From: Gammaproteobacteria bacterium
GTDB lineage: Bacteria > Pseudomonadota > Gammaproteobacteria > SZUA-229
Assembly (NCBI GenBank): GCA_029882355.1
Contig: JAOUKV010000012.1
Coordinates: forward strand, 29,017 to 93,016
DNA: 64,000 nucleotides
Direction: 5' to 3'
Part shown: piece after piece, positions 1 to 7,806 of the stretch
Position numbering within the stretch: position 1 is the stretch's first letter
Layout of the letters: each line of letters begins with the position of its first letter
Program-made: the position numbers and the translations under genes
Notes under the pieces: generated by a model
Databases searched by the model: none
Seen by the model: the letters and a program-made list of their open reading frames with translations, nothing else
Told to the model about the DNA's origin: nothing

Positions 1-1100
1 GACTGCTCCTCCGCTTTCAGTGCTGCCAGCGCAGGTTGATCAGCACTTAACTGTGAGCTTACTTCTTCAATCGCATTGCGATCACTTTGCAAGGTTGTCG
101 TCGCCTCAATCAGTGCAGTTTCAACCTGCTCAAGATCGGTCTTCTGGCGCTGCTGCAAATCCTGTTGATGCTTGATGCTCTGCTCAACGCGAGAAATATC
201 GCTACCTAAACTGTAGAACTCAGCCTGCACCTTATTGAGCGCATCATTTGATTCAGTATGTAACTGACGATCTTCTTCGATTTTGGATTCTGCTGCACGC
301 TGCTCAGCAATAATCTGTTCCAGTTTGGTTTCAGTTTCTGCAATAGCCTTATCGCGCATATCCAGATTCTTCTTCAAATCGCGCCAGTTAAGCGCCAGCA
401 TTTCAGCTTTTACCTGGCGTTCTTCAGTTTTGTATTCTTTATAACGTTCAGCAGAACGGCTCTGGCGTTGCAAATGTGATAACTGCTTATCAATTTCTTC
501 ACGCAGATCATCCAGTCGATCCAGATTATCGCGAGTATGTCGAATTCGATTTTCAGTTTCACGACGACGCTCTTTGTATTTAGAAATGCCGGCCGCTTCT
601 TCAAGGAACACACGCAGTTCTTCAGGCTTGGCTTCGATCAGGCGGGAAATCATGCCCTGCTCGATAATTGCATAACTACGTGGACCCAGACCGGTGCCAA
701 GGAACAGATCCGCAATATCACGACGACGGCAGCGTGTACCATTCAGGGAATATTTGGATTGACCATCACGGCTAACTTGACGTTTAACCGAAATTTCATC
801 GTACTGTGCGAACTGACCACCGACTTTACCGTTGGCTTCACTGTTATCAAATACCAGCTCAACCGCAGCCATACCCACCGGTTTACGTGAAGACGAACCA
901 TTGAAAATAACATCTTCCATGGAGCTACCGCGCAAATGCTTGGCAGAAGATTCGCCCATCACCCAGCGTACAGCGTCGATGACATTGGATTTACCACAGC
1001 CATTCGGGCCGACGATACCGGTCAGATTGCTGGGTAAATTAATCGTAGTGGGGTCAACAAAAGACTTGAAACCGGCGAGTTTAATCTTGCTAAGGCGCAT
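1..1100 (-). CDS. smc: Chromosome segregation ATPase SMC, N-terminal part
   Basis: This is the first ~366 codons of SMC, the condensin subunit that compacts and segregates the chromosome together with ScpA and ScpB, whose genes lie at 48341-50019. The product begins MRLSKIKLAGFKSF. It has the ABC-type Walker A motif GPNGCGKS at residues 31-38 and the SMC-typical LEEAAGISKYKERRRET stretch. After about residue 170 it becomes a long heptad-rich coiled coil. The ATG at 1100 is the natural start because the family motif begins immediately after it. The hinge, second coiled coil and C-terminal ATPase half lie outside the left edge, so this is a window truncation and not a broken gene. Confidence 0.95.
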   Translation of the reverse strand, partial: MRLSKIKLAGFKSFVDPTTINLPSNLTGIVGPNGCGKSNVIDAVRWVMGESSAKHLRGSSMEDVIFNGSSSRKPVGMAAVELVFDNSEANGKVGGQFAQYDEISVKRQVSRDGQSKYSLNGTRCRRRDIADLFLGTGLGPRSYAIIEQGMISRLIEAKPEELRVFLEEAAGISKYKERRRETENRIRHTRDNLDRLDDLREEIDKQLSHLQRQSRSAERYKEYKTEERQVKAEMLALNWRDLKKNLDMRDKAIAETETKLEQIIAEQRAAESKIEEDRQLHTESNDALNKVQAEFYSLGSDISRVEQSIKHQQDLQQRQKTDLEQVETALIEATTTLQSDRNAIEEVSSQLSADQPALAALKAEEQ

Positions 1101-1215
1101 GTGTGATCAGAGATCCTTTCGGCGTAAAAATTAGAATAAATTGGTGCTAAAAACTGGCGCTCAGTATACATGAGAAGTCGCAAAAATCGACAGGGAATTT
1201 ATGGATTTTGACAGG

Positions 1216-1221
1216 TATAAT
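1216..1221 (+). promoter_or_regulatory. Candidate -10 box for queF
   Basis: A perfect TATAAT lies 30 nt upstream of the queF ATG. This places transcription start about 24 nt before the start codon. No good -35 box is visible at 16-18 bp spacing, so the call is tentative. I looked for a preQ1 riboswitch aptamer here and saw none. Confidence 0.3.
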
Positions 1222-1251
1222 TGGCCTTTTTTTAAAACACGAAAAACTATT

Positions 1252-1641
1252 ATGTCGACCAAACCTACAAAAGAGCTAGAAGTCTTTGATAATCCACAAC
1301 CTGAGCGTGATTACACCATTCGCATCAGCGTGCCTGAATTCACCTGCCTGTGCCCGAAAACCGGACAGCCTGACTTCGCCACGCTTGAAATTGAGTATGT
1401 TGCCGATAAAGCCTGCATCGAACTCAAAGCACTGAAGATGTACGTCTGGTCCTTCCGTGAAGAAGGCGCTTTCCACGAAGCCGTGACTAATCAGATCCTG
1501 GCTGACCTGGTCGCCGCCTGCAATCCACGCTTTATGCGCCTGACTGCTGAGTTCAACGTACGCGGCGGTATTTACACCACCGTGGTGGCCGAGCACCGGG
1601 CACCTGACTGGACTGCCCCTGAGCTAGTTCAACTGCCTTAA
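1252..1641 (+). CDS. queF: NADPH-dependent 7-cyano-7-deazaguanine reductase QueF (short type)
   Basis: QueF reduces preQ0 to preQ1 with NADPH, a cytosolic step in making the tRNA nucleoside queuosine. The 129-residue product is the short, unimodular form. It shows the catalytic cysteine in the [14 protein letters not shown] segment (Cys34 by the family alignment) and the family motif [13 protein letters not shown] that binds NADPH. The reading frame is open from 1201, but the ATG at 1252 gives the usual family N-terminus and lies behind a candidate -10 box. The gene diverges from smc and is followed 19 nt later by a sugar kinase. No other queuosine gene is in the window. Confidence 0.93.
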   Translation: MSTKPTKELEVFDNPQPERDYTIRISVPEFTCLCPKTGQPDFATLEIEYVADKACIELKALKMYVWSFREEGAFHEAVTNQILADLVAACNPRFMRLTAEFNVRGGIYTTVVAEHRAPDWTAPELVQLP

Positions 1642-1660
1642 GCAGGATTGCACACCCGCT

Positions 1661-2989
1661 ATGTCATCTGAAGTCGCCGCTGCCGATTGCCTGTTTCTGG
1701 GCATCGATATCGGCACTTCGGGCGTACGTGGCAGCCTCATTGGTGATGAAAGAGAGGAACTCTTCTCCTATCAAATCGACCTCGAGGCACCGAAGATTAA
1801 GGGTGCTCGCACCGAGCAGAACCCGCTTATCTGGAAGCAAGCCACATTTAAAGTAATCAAAGCATTACAGCAAAAACTTCAGAACTGTTCCGACGAAAAA
1901 ACCATTGCTGCCTTAGCGATTGATGGCACCTCGGGTACGGTACTGGTGTGTGATCAAACAGGCACACCGCTAGCCAACGCCTTAATGTACAACGACCAGA
2001 GTTGCCTCGAAGAAGCGGCGCAAATCGCTGAAATTGCGCCCGCCGATTGTGCTGCCCACGGTGCCAGCTCGTCACTGGCCAAGGCCATGTTTTTACTCAA
2101 ACATCATCCCGAAGCCAGCCACCTATGCCATCAGGCAGACTGGGTTGCCGCTACACTGACGGGGAAATACGGCATCAGCGATGAAAACAACTGCCTGAAA
2201 CTGGGCTACAATTCACTTGAAGAAACATGGCCTAACTGGTTGAATGAATTAGATATAGGAAACAGAACCCTCCCACGTGTTTTAAAACCCGGCAGCCTCA
2301 TCGCCAACATTAACCCCAAAGCCGCCAGCGAACTCGGCCTCACCGAAAGCTGCCAGATTATCGCCGGCACCACCGACAGCATTGCTGCCTTTATCGCCAC
2401 CGGCGCGAATAAAATCGGCGATGCGGTCACCTCATTGGGCAGCACACTGGTACTTAAAATCATCGCCGACAAACCTGTTTTTGCGCCCGAGTTTGGTATC
2501 TACAGCCACCGTCTCGGTGAACACTGGCTGGCGGGCGGCGCGTCCAACAGCGGCGGCTGCGTGCTCAAAAAATACTTCAACCAGCAACAACTCGATGCCA
2601 TGACACCCCTGCTCAAAGCCGAACAAAAAACCGGTCTGGATTATTACCCACTTCCTTCGACGGGTGAACGTTTTCCCCGCAATGACGCCAACTTAGCGCC
2701 GAAACTTGAACCCAGACCGGATGATGATGTGAGCTTCTTTCAGGCCATACTCGAAGGCATTGCCAACATCGAAGCCGAAGGCTACCAGCAACTCAGCAAA
2801 CTCGGCGCACCAGCACCACAAAGAGTTTTCACAGCCGGTGGCGGCAGCAAGAATTCTGCATGGCGTCAAATACGCCAGACCACATTAAACACCCCCGTTA
2901 TCATAGCCGGGCAAACCGAAGCCAGTTACGGCAGCGCCCTGCTGGCGAGACAGGGTTACATGAAAACTATAGAAGAGAATGCAACATGA
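1661..2989 (+). CDS. FGGY-family carbohydrate kinase, short D-ribulokinase-like type
   Basis: This gene encodes a cytosolic ATP-dependent sugar kinase of the FGGY fold. The 442-residue product has the N-terminal phosphate motif FLGIDIGTSGVRGS (about residues 12-25), a second glycine-rich motif IDGTSGTV near residue 88, the IIAGTTDS motif near 235, and the C-terminal adenosine motif TAGGGSKN near 404. It is clearly shorter than glycerol kinase or xylulokinase (~500 residues). That length and the early motif order suit the cyanobacterial/plant ribulokinase-like subgroup (SePSK/AtXK-1), so D-ribulose is the best guess for substrate, but this is inference. Its stop overlaps the next ATG by 4 bp (ATGA), implying translational coupling with the EI24 protein. 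Confidence 0.8.
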   Translation: MSSEVAAADCLFLGIDIGTSGVRGSLIGDEREELFSYQIDLEAPKIKGARTEQNPLIWKQATFKVIKALQQKLQNCSDEKTIAALAIDGTSGTVLVCDQTGTPLANALMYNDQSCLEEAAQIAEIAPADCAAHGASSSLAKAMFLLKHHPEASHLCHQADWVAATLTGKYGISDENNCLKLGYNSLEETWPNWLNELDIGNRTLPRVLKPGSLIANINPKAASELGLTESCQIIAGTTDSIAAFIATGANKIGDAVTSLGSTLVLKIIADKPVFAPEFGIYSHRLGEHWLAGGASNSGGCVLKKYFNQQQLDAMTPLLKAEQKTGLDYYPLPSTGERFPRNDANLAPKLEPRPDDDVSFFQAILEGIANIEAEGYQQLSKLGAPAPQRVFTAGGGSKNSAWRQIRQTTLNTPVIIAGQTEASYGSALLARQGYMKTIEENAT

Positions 2990-3711
2990 ACAATTATCTG
3001 AAAGGCCTCGGCGATATTTTCGGCAGCTTCGGGCTGATCTTCCAGCCGGGCATCCGCCGGTTCATCATCATTCCGCTATTCATCAACATCAGCCTGTTCA
3101 GCGCTGCCATTTATCTACTCAGCCAGCAAATGAACCAGTGGATAGAAAGCCTGCTCCCGGACTGGCTCAGCTGGCTGGAATGGCTGCTCTGGCCATTATT
3201 CATGGCAACCGCCCTGCTATTTGTGTTTTACACCTTCTCGCTGGTCGCCAACCTGATCGCCGCACCCTTCAACAGCCTGCTATCAGCGCGCGTTGAACAG
3301 CACCTCACTGGTGTGCCGCTAGAAAATATAAGTGAAGAGAAATGGTGGGCTATGGCCGCTCGCAGCATCGCCGCAGAAATCCACAAAATGTTTTACTTCA
3401 TCAAATGGCTAATTCCACTAATCATCCTTACCCTAATTCCCGGGCTCAACCTCGCCGCGCCTCTCGCCTGGTTCATCTTCACCGCCTGGTCATTCTCACT
3501 GGAATACATGGATTATCCGCTCGCCAACCGTGGCCTGTTATTCAAGGAAATTCGCCAGTACAATCGCCTGCTACGAATGCGCTCACTGGGGCTGGGCAGC
3601 GGCATATTCATCATCACCAGCATCCCGGTACTCAACTTCTTAGCCATGCCACTCGCTGTTATCAGCGCAACCCGATTAACGACAGCAGTAAAAGCTTCAC
3701 CTGAGAAATAA
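2986..3711 (+). CDS. CysZ/EI24-family membrane protein
   Basis: This is a multi-spanning inner membrane protein of the EI24/CysZ family. The 241-residue product begins MNNYLKGLGDIFGSFGLIFQPG. It has hydrophobic segments near residues 25-45, 65-95, 140-175 and 205-230, and the family phrases LIAAPFNSLLSARVE and DYPLANRGLLFKEIRQ. CysZ takes up sulfate for cysteine synthesis; no cys gene is nearby, so the substrate is not supported by context. The open frame runs upstream from 2860, but that part only overlaps the kinase. The ATG at 2986 overlaps the kinase stop in an ATGA and fits family N-termini. Confidence 0.85.
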   Translation: MNNYLKGLGDIFGSFGLIFQPGIRRFIIIPLFINISLFSAAIYLLSQQMNQWIESLLPDWLSWLEWLLWPLFMATALLFVFYTFSLVANLIAAPFNSLLSARVEQHLTGVPLENISEEKWWAMAARSIAAEIHKMFYFIKWLIPLIILTLIPGLNLAAPLAWFIFTAWSFSLEYMDYPLANRGLLFKEIRQYNRLLRMRSLGLGSGIFIITSIPVLNFLAMPLAVISATRLTTAVKASPEK

Positions 3712-3715
3712 CCTA

Positions 3716-3919
3716 ATGGAAAATCGAATTACCGAACTCGAAATAAAACTGGCACACATGGAGAATACGATTGATATTCTCGACACAACCATCATCACCC
3801 AGCAAAACCAGATTGATTTACTAATGTTGAAAATGTCGCTTCTTGAGAAAAAATTGAAAGCGGCGGCAGAGTCTCAGATTGCGGATGAAAAAGATGAGAC
3901 GCCGCCACCGCATTATTGA
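3716..3919 (+). CDS. slyX: SlyX family protein
   Basis: SlyX is a small cytosolic protein of unknown biochemical role. The 67-residue product is almost entirely heptad-patterned coiled coil (ENRITELEIKLAHMENTIDILD), and the C-terminus ends in the family-typical PPHY after an acidic linker. It starts 4 nt after the upstream membrane protein, so it is the last gene of the rightward queF-kinase-EI24-slyX run. Confidence 0.9.
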   Translation: MENRITELEIKLAHMENTIDILDTTIITQQNQIDLLMLKMSLLEKKLKAAAESQIADEKDETPPPHY

Positions 3920-3943
3920 TTATCCGGGGTTGTTCACTGTGGT

Positions 3944-3980
3944 TTATCCCTGATTACGTTACACTTCATCCGGGCTACGG
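3944..3980. repeat. REP-like short inverted repeat at the end of the phospholipase fragment
   Basis: Read on the minus strand, this segment has the arms CCCGGAT and ATCAGGG (one mismatch to a perfect inverted repeat) around a 13-nt middle. It resembles the dispersed TAGCCCGGATG...ATCCGGG elements common in proteobacterial genomes. The truncated phospholipase-like frame at 3959-4255 runs straight into it and takes its last residues (RSPDEV) and stop codon from it. The likeness to known dispersed repeats is from memory; copy number in this genome cannot be judged from one window. Confidence 0.5.
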
Positions 3981-4255
3981 TACTGATCTTCTAGTAGCCA
4001 TTCCTGCGTCAATCCTCCAAGGGGTTTTCCCGCATCAAAATCTGTGCCCCAGTAGAGAAGCTGTTCTGCGGAAATATTCGTATCCTTATTTGGATCATCC
4101 TTATAAATATCTAAATAATTATCAGTAGAATCAGTATTTTTTATCAACTGTGCGATTTTTGCAGTTATTAATGGATGAATATGGGTTGTGTCATGTGCAT
4201 ACACAACATTAGCAATAGATAACGCGCAGAAAAAAACAGTCCATTTAATTATCAT
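3959..4255 (-). pseudogene. Truncated zinc-phospholipase-C-like protein, copy B (N-terminal fragment)
   Basis: This 98-residue frame is a paralogue of the first ~100 residues of the gene at 4895-5632. Both share the signal peptide followed by HDTTHIHPLIT(A/E)KIA, then YWGTDFDAGKP and (K/Q)EWLL(K/E)DQ. The rest of the domain, including the second zinc motif, is missing. The frame ends within a REP-like repeat at 3944-3980, so it is most likely a gene remnant. Its start overlaps the lipoprotein gene upstream (stop at 4245), repeating the arrangement of copy A. The peptide may still be secreted, but it cannot form the metal site. Confidence 0.6.
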
Positions 4256-4898
4256 TGTATTTCTCCCAGTATTCGCGTTGCCAACTTTTTTCTATGTATT
4301 TTTCAGCGCTTGGTGCATTCAGGTATGATTTATCATGTTTTTTTAATTCAGGTAGCAGCTTTTTATAACAATTCAGAACATGGTCATAATAGGTTTCTTT
4401 AAAGTAATCGTAATCTATTTTTTTCACCTCTCGATAATAATCAAAGTATTGATGACCAAAGCCACATACTGGTTTTATACTCTCTACATATAGTGAACTC
4501 GGCCATTTAAACTTATCCCAAAACCCCGCCTCAAACTTTTCTTTCTGTTTGTCCAGATAATCCAATATGGTCTCTGTGTAACGATAGATAGTTACATCCT
4601 CTTCCTCAGTGATGGTTGGATTCAGGTATATGGGATGCATCACTGAGACACTGGGGTGCCCTCCAAATGGCGACATACCACATGGAGTATCTTCACCAGA
4701 TTTGGCAACAATAGGGACACGGTTATAAATACTTCTACCGCCATGTATTTTGTACCATGGGCTATGCGCCCAATCGCACAATAAAAGAAAATCCTCCGCC
4801 GGTTCCGGAGTCTCAATCCTCACAGTCGGCCCAAACGAAGCACACCCAGAATTCAACAAAACAATAAGCAGTGGTATCAGTAGTTTTAATTTATTCAT
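4245..4898 (-). CDS. Predicted lipoprotein, copy B
   Basis: This 217-residue product has a clear lipoprotein signal peptide: MNKLKLLIPLLIVLL followed by the lipobox NSGC, with the lipidated cysteine at about residue 19. It is a paralogue of the protein at 5629-6273. The first ~37 residues are identical, and later blocks such as YLDKQKEKFEAGFWD and G(H/P)QYF(D/E)YY(S/R)EVKK are shared, but the middle has diverged. I do not recognise the family. The Shine-Dalgarno AGGGGTGG lies 4 nt before the ATG, at the edge of the palindromic element. The start overlaps the element-encoded stop of the broken phospholipase upstream in an ATGA. Confidence 0.7.
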   Translation of the reverse strand: MNKLKLLIPLLIVLLNSGCASFGPTVRIETPEPAEDFLLLCDWAHSPWYKIHGGRSIYNRVPIVAKSGEDTPCGMSPFGGHPSVSVMHPIYLNPTITEEEDVTIYRYTETILDYLDKQKEKFEAGFWDKFKWPSSLYVESIKPVCGFGHQYFDYYREVKKIDYDYFKETYYDHVLNCYKKLLPELKKHDKSYLNAPSAEKYIEKSWQREYWEKYNDN

Positions 4899-4980
4899 AC
4901 AACCACCCCTGAAAAGGAACCTGTTTGTTTCCAGCCTGTGCGTGGTTCTTCGAAAAAACGGAGCGTAGAGTTTGCTACGT
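4811..4980 (-). repeat. Direct repeat 1 of 2 (170 bp), lipoprotein 5' end plus half palindrome
   Basis: This segment matches 6186-6355 at a constant offset of 1375 bp with no gaps and only a handful of mismatches. It covers the first ~30 codons of the lipoprotein gene, its Shine-Dalgarno region and the left half of the palindromic element. The homology stops at the tip of the palindrome. Confidence 0.85.
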
Positions 4981-5632
4981 GAGTATTTTGAGAAGGTTCA
5001 CAACACCGGCTGGGAGCAAACAGGACGTTTTCAGCGTCGTTATGGATGTGTGCGGGAAAAGCTATATCCTCCACATGATGCAATGCCTGACCAAAAACAA
5101 AAAACGCCACCTGCTTTGCACTCTCGTCATACATACTGAAATATTCAATCGCACGATTAAAAAAGTCCATGGCACGACCACTACTAGGAACTCCGTTAAC
5201 AACATCCGTATTAAATTTGGTTAACAGTCCTTCACCACTAGTTGCCTGATAGAAATGATTCTTTACCTTAGAATCAGGGATGTCTTCCTGTACAACGCCG
5301 TTGATTACGTTAAGTGGTGCGGTGAATTTAGAGAGCTGGTCTTTGAGTAGCCACTCCTTTGTTAGCTCATTTGATGGTTTTCCCGCATCAAAATCTGTGC
5401 CCCAGTAGAGGCGTTGGGTTAAATCCGCAGGTAATGTTTTGTTCTTTAACTCATTTGGTGCTTCAATATAAACATCTTTGTATGCACCTAGTGAATTATC
5501 ATCAACTGCAATAAGCCTCGCTATTTTTTCAGTAATTAATGGATGAATATGTGTTGTATCATGAGCAATTGAAACATTGACGCATAAAGTTGTAAGAGCT
5601 ACGAAGAGCAGTAAACATTTTATTAATTTCAT
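4895..5632 (-). pseudogene. Zinc-phospholipase-C-like secreted protein, copy A, 3' end replaced by a palindromic element
   Basis: The N-terminal ~200 residues look like a secreted zinc-dependent phospholipase C/nuclease-type domain. There is a signal peptide (MKLIKCLLLFVALTTLCVNVSIA), then an early histidine motif HDTTHIHPLITEKI, and the metal-binding segment ALHHVEDIAFPAHIHND. Immediately after this motif the frame enters the palindrome at 4909-5034. That element encodes the remaining ~46 residues (from AENVLFAPS to the end), so the native C-terminus is lost. The ATG at 5632 overlaps the upstream lipoprotein stop (ATGA) and aligns with copy B; another ATG lies 15 nt upstream. The family assignment rests on the histidine motifs only. 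The truncated protein may be inactive. Confidence 0.6.
4909..5034. mobile_element. 126-bp palindromic MITE-like element
   Basis: The segment is an imperfect palindrome centred on 4971/4972. The outer arms are CTGAAAA (4909-4915) and TTTTCAG (5028-5034). The next arms are CCTGTTTGTTTCCAGCC (4920-4936) and GGCTGGGAGCAAACAGG (5008-5024), which pair at 15 of 17 positions. The tip is CGTAG-agtttg-CTACG (4964-4979). No transposase is present, and no target-site duplication is obvious. A left half-copy sits at 6284-6355. It breaks the phospholipase-like gene and provides the ribosome-binding context of the next lipoprotein gene. Confidence 0.6.
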
Positions 5633-6273
5633 TTGTATTTGTCCCATCCTTCAGACTCCCACAAGTTATTCATTGATTCTTCAACATTTGGTCGACTACC
5701 ACTGTAAGTATGAGCAGAATATTTGTTTAATATTGGAAGAATGCGCTTATTGCACTCCAGCATTGATTCGTGATAAAGCCGCTTAAAATGATCTTTATCC
5801 ACTTTTTTAACTTCGCTATAATATTCAAAATATTGGTGCGGAAAACCACAACGAACTATGTCATTTGCATACTCAAACCCTGGATTCCTGTGATTATCCC
5901 AAAACCCCGCCTCAAACTTTTCTTTCTGTTTATCCAGATAATCCAGTTTGGTGCCAGTGTAACGGTAGACAGTAATACCCTCCTCTACAGTTTTAGTACC
6001 ATCCCAATAAACAGGGTGCATGACTTGAACCTGATTATCGGCTTCAAAACCCAGACCGCATTCCACCACTTCACCACTGTTTGCGATAAGCACCTTGTGA
6101 CTTTGCTCACTGCCACTTCCATGAAAAAAACCTGCTCCGCTATACCAACCGCACACCACCACAAAATCCTCCGCAGGCTCAGGCGTCTCAATCCTCACAG
6201 TCGGCCCAAACGAAGCACACCCAGAATTCAGCAAAACAATAAGCAGTGGTATCAGTAGTTTTAATTTATTCAT
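5629..6273 (-). CDS. Predicted lipoprotein, copy A
   Basis: This 214-residue product has the same lipoprotein signal peptide and lipobox (NSGC) as copy B, followed by ASFGPTVRIETPEPAEDF. The mature part is rich in Tyr, Lys and Asp and contains a few cysteines. No recognised domain is visible. The Shine-Dalgarno AGGGGTGG precedes the ATG at 6273 by 4 nt. The 3' end overlaps the phospholipase-like gene by 4 bp, so the two were probably translated together. The lipoprotein may serve as a partner or immunity/anchoring factor for the secreted enzyme, but that is only suggested by the conserved pairing. Confidence 0.7.
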   Translation of the reverse strand: MNKLKLLIPLLIVLLNSGCASFGPTVRIETPEPAEDFVVVCGWYSGAGFFHGSGSEQSHKVLIANSGEVVECGLGFEADNQVQVMHPVYWDGTKTVEEGITVYRYTGTKLDYLDKQKEKFEAGFWDNHRNPGFEYANDIVRCGFPHQYFEYYSEVKKVDKDHFKRLYHESMLECNKRILPILNKYSAHTYSGSRPNVEESMNNLWESEGWDKYK

Positions 6274-6355
6274 ACAACCACCCCTGAAAAGGAACCTGTT
6301 TGTTTCCAGCCTGTGCGTGGTTCTCCGAAAAAGCGGAGCGTAGAATTTAGTACGT
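6186..6355 (-). repeat. Direct repeat 2 of 2 (170 bp)
   Basis: This is the partner of 4811-4980 at an offset of exactly 1375 bp. It includes the 5' end of lipoprotein copy A and a half-copy of the palindromic element (6284-6355). Here the tip-proximal sequence forms a short CTCCG-aaaaag-CGGAG hairpin. Beyond 6355 the sequence has no relation to the right arm of the palindrome. Confidence 0.85.
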
Positions 6356-6499
6356 GGAAAACCCGAGCCAGAGAGAAATCCCTCCTAATATGCCCTGGTA
6401 TTTTTTGACTATTATATTTGACCATCCTTTTCCCCCTTCCTCGAACAATGCTGTTCGTGCATCGTCTCATCCTACAACAGCATTAAAACATCTATCAAG

Positions 6500-7114
6500 T
6501 TAAACTTTATACCGCCAATAATCCTCAACCCGATCAATATCCCAGCACGTTTCCAGTTCATAGCTGGTTAGGTTGTTTCTAATGATCTTGTCGCGCGTGG
6601 TTTCAAGCACTGCATCGCTGCCCCACGGTACTGATTGAAAAACAGCATCACAGTGTCGACTCATGCCGACCAGTACATAACCACCATCTTCAGCGGGCGC
6701 AATAACTATGTCGTTATTACTGAGTTTGTTTATTGCGTTTTCTATCTGATCCACCGTCAATGACGGTGCATCGGTTCCAATCAACACGACGCGTTTGAAG
6801 GTTTCCAGACTTAGCTTTATTGCTGATGACATGCGCTCACCAAGATCAGCGCCCTGTTGCGCGAATAGCTCAATATCATATTGTGCTCGGCAGCTTTGAA
6901 AAAAATCATGTGTAACATCAGGCGCACACCAAAGCTGGGTGGTGTATAAATTATTTTTCTGGAGGTTTTCCAGCCTTGAATGAATTAATTCAGCCTGGAG
7001 TTCGGTTGCCGCTTCAACACCGATATCAGGTATCAATCGTGTATTAACTTCACCGGCGATGGGGGCTTTGGCAAAGACAAGAACAACAGTATCTTTACGT
7101 TTTAAAGCAGTCAT
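6500..7114 (-). CDS. TIGR04282-type glycosyltransferase (DUF2064)
   Basis: This is a cytosolic nucleotide-sugar-transferase-like protein of the DUF2064/TIGR04282 family (204 residues). The N-terminal signature VLVFAKAPIAGEVNTRL is the family hallmark. It is followed by a GTDAPSL motif near residue 120 and EDGGYVLVG near 146. The catalysed transfer is not established. The gene overlaps the upstream TIGR04283 glycosyltransferase by 4 bp and lies downstream of an ArsS radical SAM gene. That grouping recurs in marine bacteria and points to assembly of a small glycosylated or arsenosugar-type metabolite. Confidence 0.85.
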   Translation of the reverse strand: MTALKRKDTVVLVFAKAPIAGEVNTRLIPDIGVEAATELQAELIHSRLENLQKNNLYTTQLWCAPDVTHDFFQSCRAQYDIELFAQQGADLGERMSSAIKLSLETFKRVVLIGTDAPSLTVDQIENAINKLSNNDIVIAPAEDGGYVLVGMSRHCDAVFQSVPWGSDAVLETTRDKIIRNNLTSYELETCWDIDRVEDYWRYKV

Positions 7115-7785
7115 CGATAATATTGTGCGTGCAACTTATCAGCTGATACGCCAAAGAAATGCAGCAACCTTAATCGCCACATCAATAATACAGTTTTGAC
7201 GATGCCGTTCTTTTCCCATTTACGGCTGGAGGTAATGACTCTTGTTTTTATACAGGCGGGTTTCCCGAAAGACTTTAGGCGTTTACTCAGTTCAATGTCT
7301 TCCATCAACTTTATCTCAGGATAACTACCAACTTGTCCAAACGCTGCACGCTGAACAAATATCACTTGATCACCTGTAGCGATTCCAGTTAAACAGGAAC
7401 GCCAGTTCATCATGTTTTCGATTACTCTAAACAGAACATGCTGACCTGAAAGTTGCACATTAAACCGTCCCCATTGATGCTTGTTTTTCATAACATCAAT
7501 AATCAGTTTATTTACCTGCTGAGGCAATTCGGTATCTGCATGCAAAAAAACCAGTACATCACCCGTCGCCTGCTCTGCACCAATATTCATTTGCATGGCT
7601 CTGCCCGGCTTTGACATTAACAGTTTATCGACCAGACCCACGGCGCAGTCAAAAGTATTATCGCGGCTGCCACCATCAACAACGATAACTTCATGGCCTT
7701 GCAGCCGGTAGTTCTGCAATCGCCTGAGCGCCGCTACTATGTGTTCGACTTCGTTATAAACAGGAATGATAATAGATAGTTTCAT
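7111..7785 (-). CDS. TIGR04283-type family 2 glycosyltransferase
   Basis: This is a GT-A fold glycosyltransferase of 224 residues. It begins MKLSIIIPVYNEVEHI, with EVIVVDGGSRDNTF near residue 33 and a DXD-like FLHADTELP near 75. The segment YPEIKLMEDIELSKRLKSFG carries the ED motif expected of an inverting family 2 enzyme. There is no membrane segment except a weakly hydrophobic C-terminal stretch. The ATG at 7785 lies 21 nt after the ArsS stop, and the 3' end overlaps the TIGR04282 gene in an ATGA. Confidence 0.87.
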   Translation of the reverse strand: MKLSIIIPVYNEVEHIVAALRRLQNYRLQGHEVIVVDGGSRDNTFDCAVGLVDKLLMSKPGRAMQMNIGAEQATGDVLVFLHADTELPQQVNKLIIDVMKNKHQWGRFNVQLSGQHVLFRVIENMMNWRSCLTGIATGDQVIFVQRAAFGQVGSYPEIKLMEDIELSKRLKSFGKPACIKTRVITSSRKWEKNGIVKTVLLMWRLRLLHFFGVSADKLHAQYYR

Positions 7786-7806
7786 TGTGAAAAGTTTGCT
7801 AAATTT

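Noticed and set aside
1101..1251. Possible preQ1 riboswitch upstream of queF
   Set aside because: No aptamer-like hairpin and A-rich tail pattern could be found in the 150-bp gap.
5770..6258. A 162-codon open frame on the plus strand antisense to lipoprotein copy A
   Set aside because: It lies wholly opposite a gene with signal peptide, lipobox, Shine-Dalgarno and a paralogue, and its composition is that of a shadow frame.
6270..6470. A 66-codon frame on the minus strand upstream of lipoprotein copy A
   Set aside because: Most of it is a translation of the half palindrome and the lipoprotein leader; the tail matches the element-encoded tail of the broken phospholipase, and the upstream part has no protein character.
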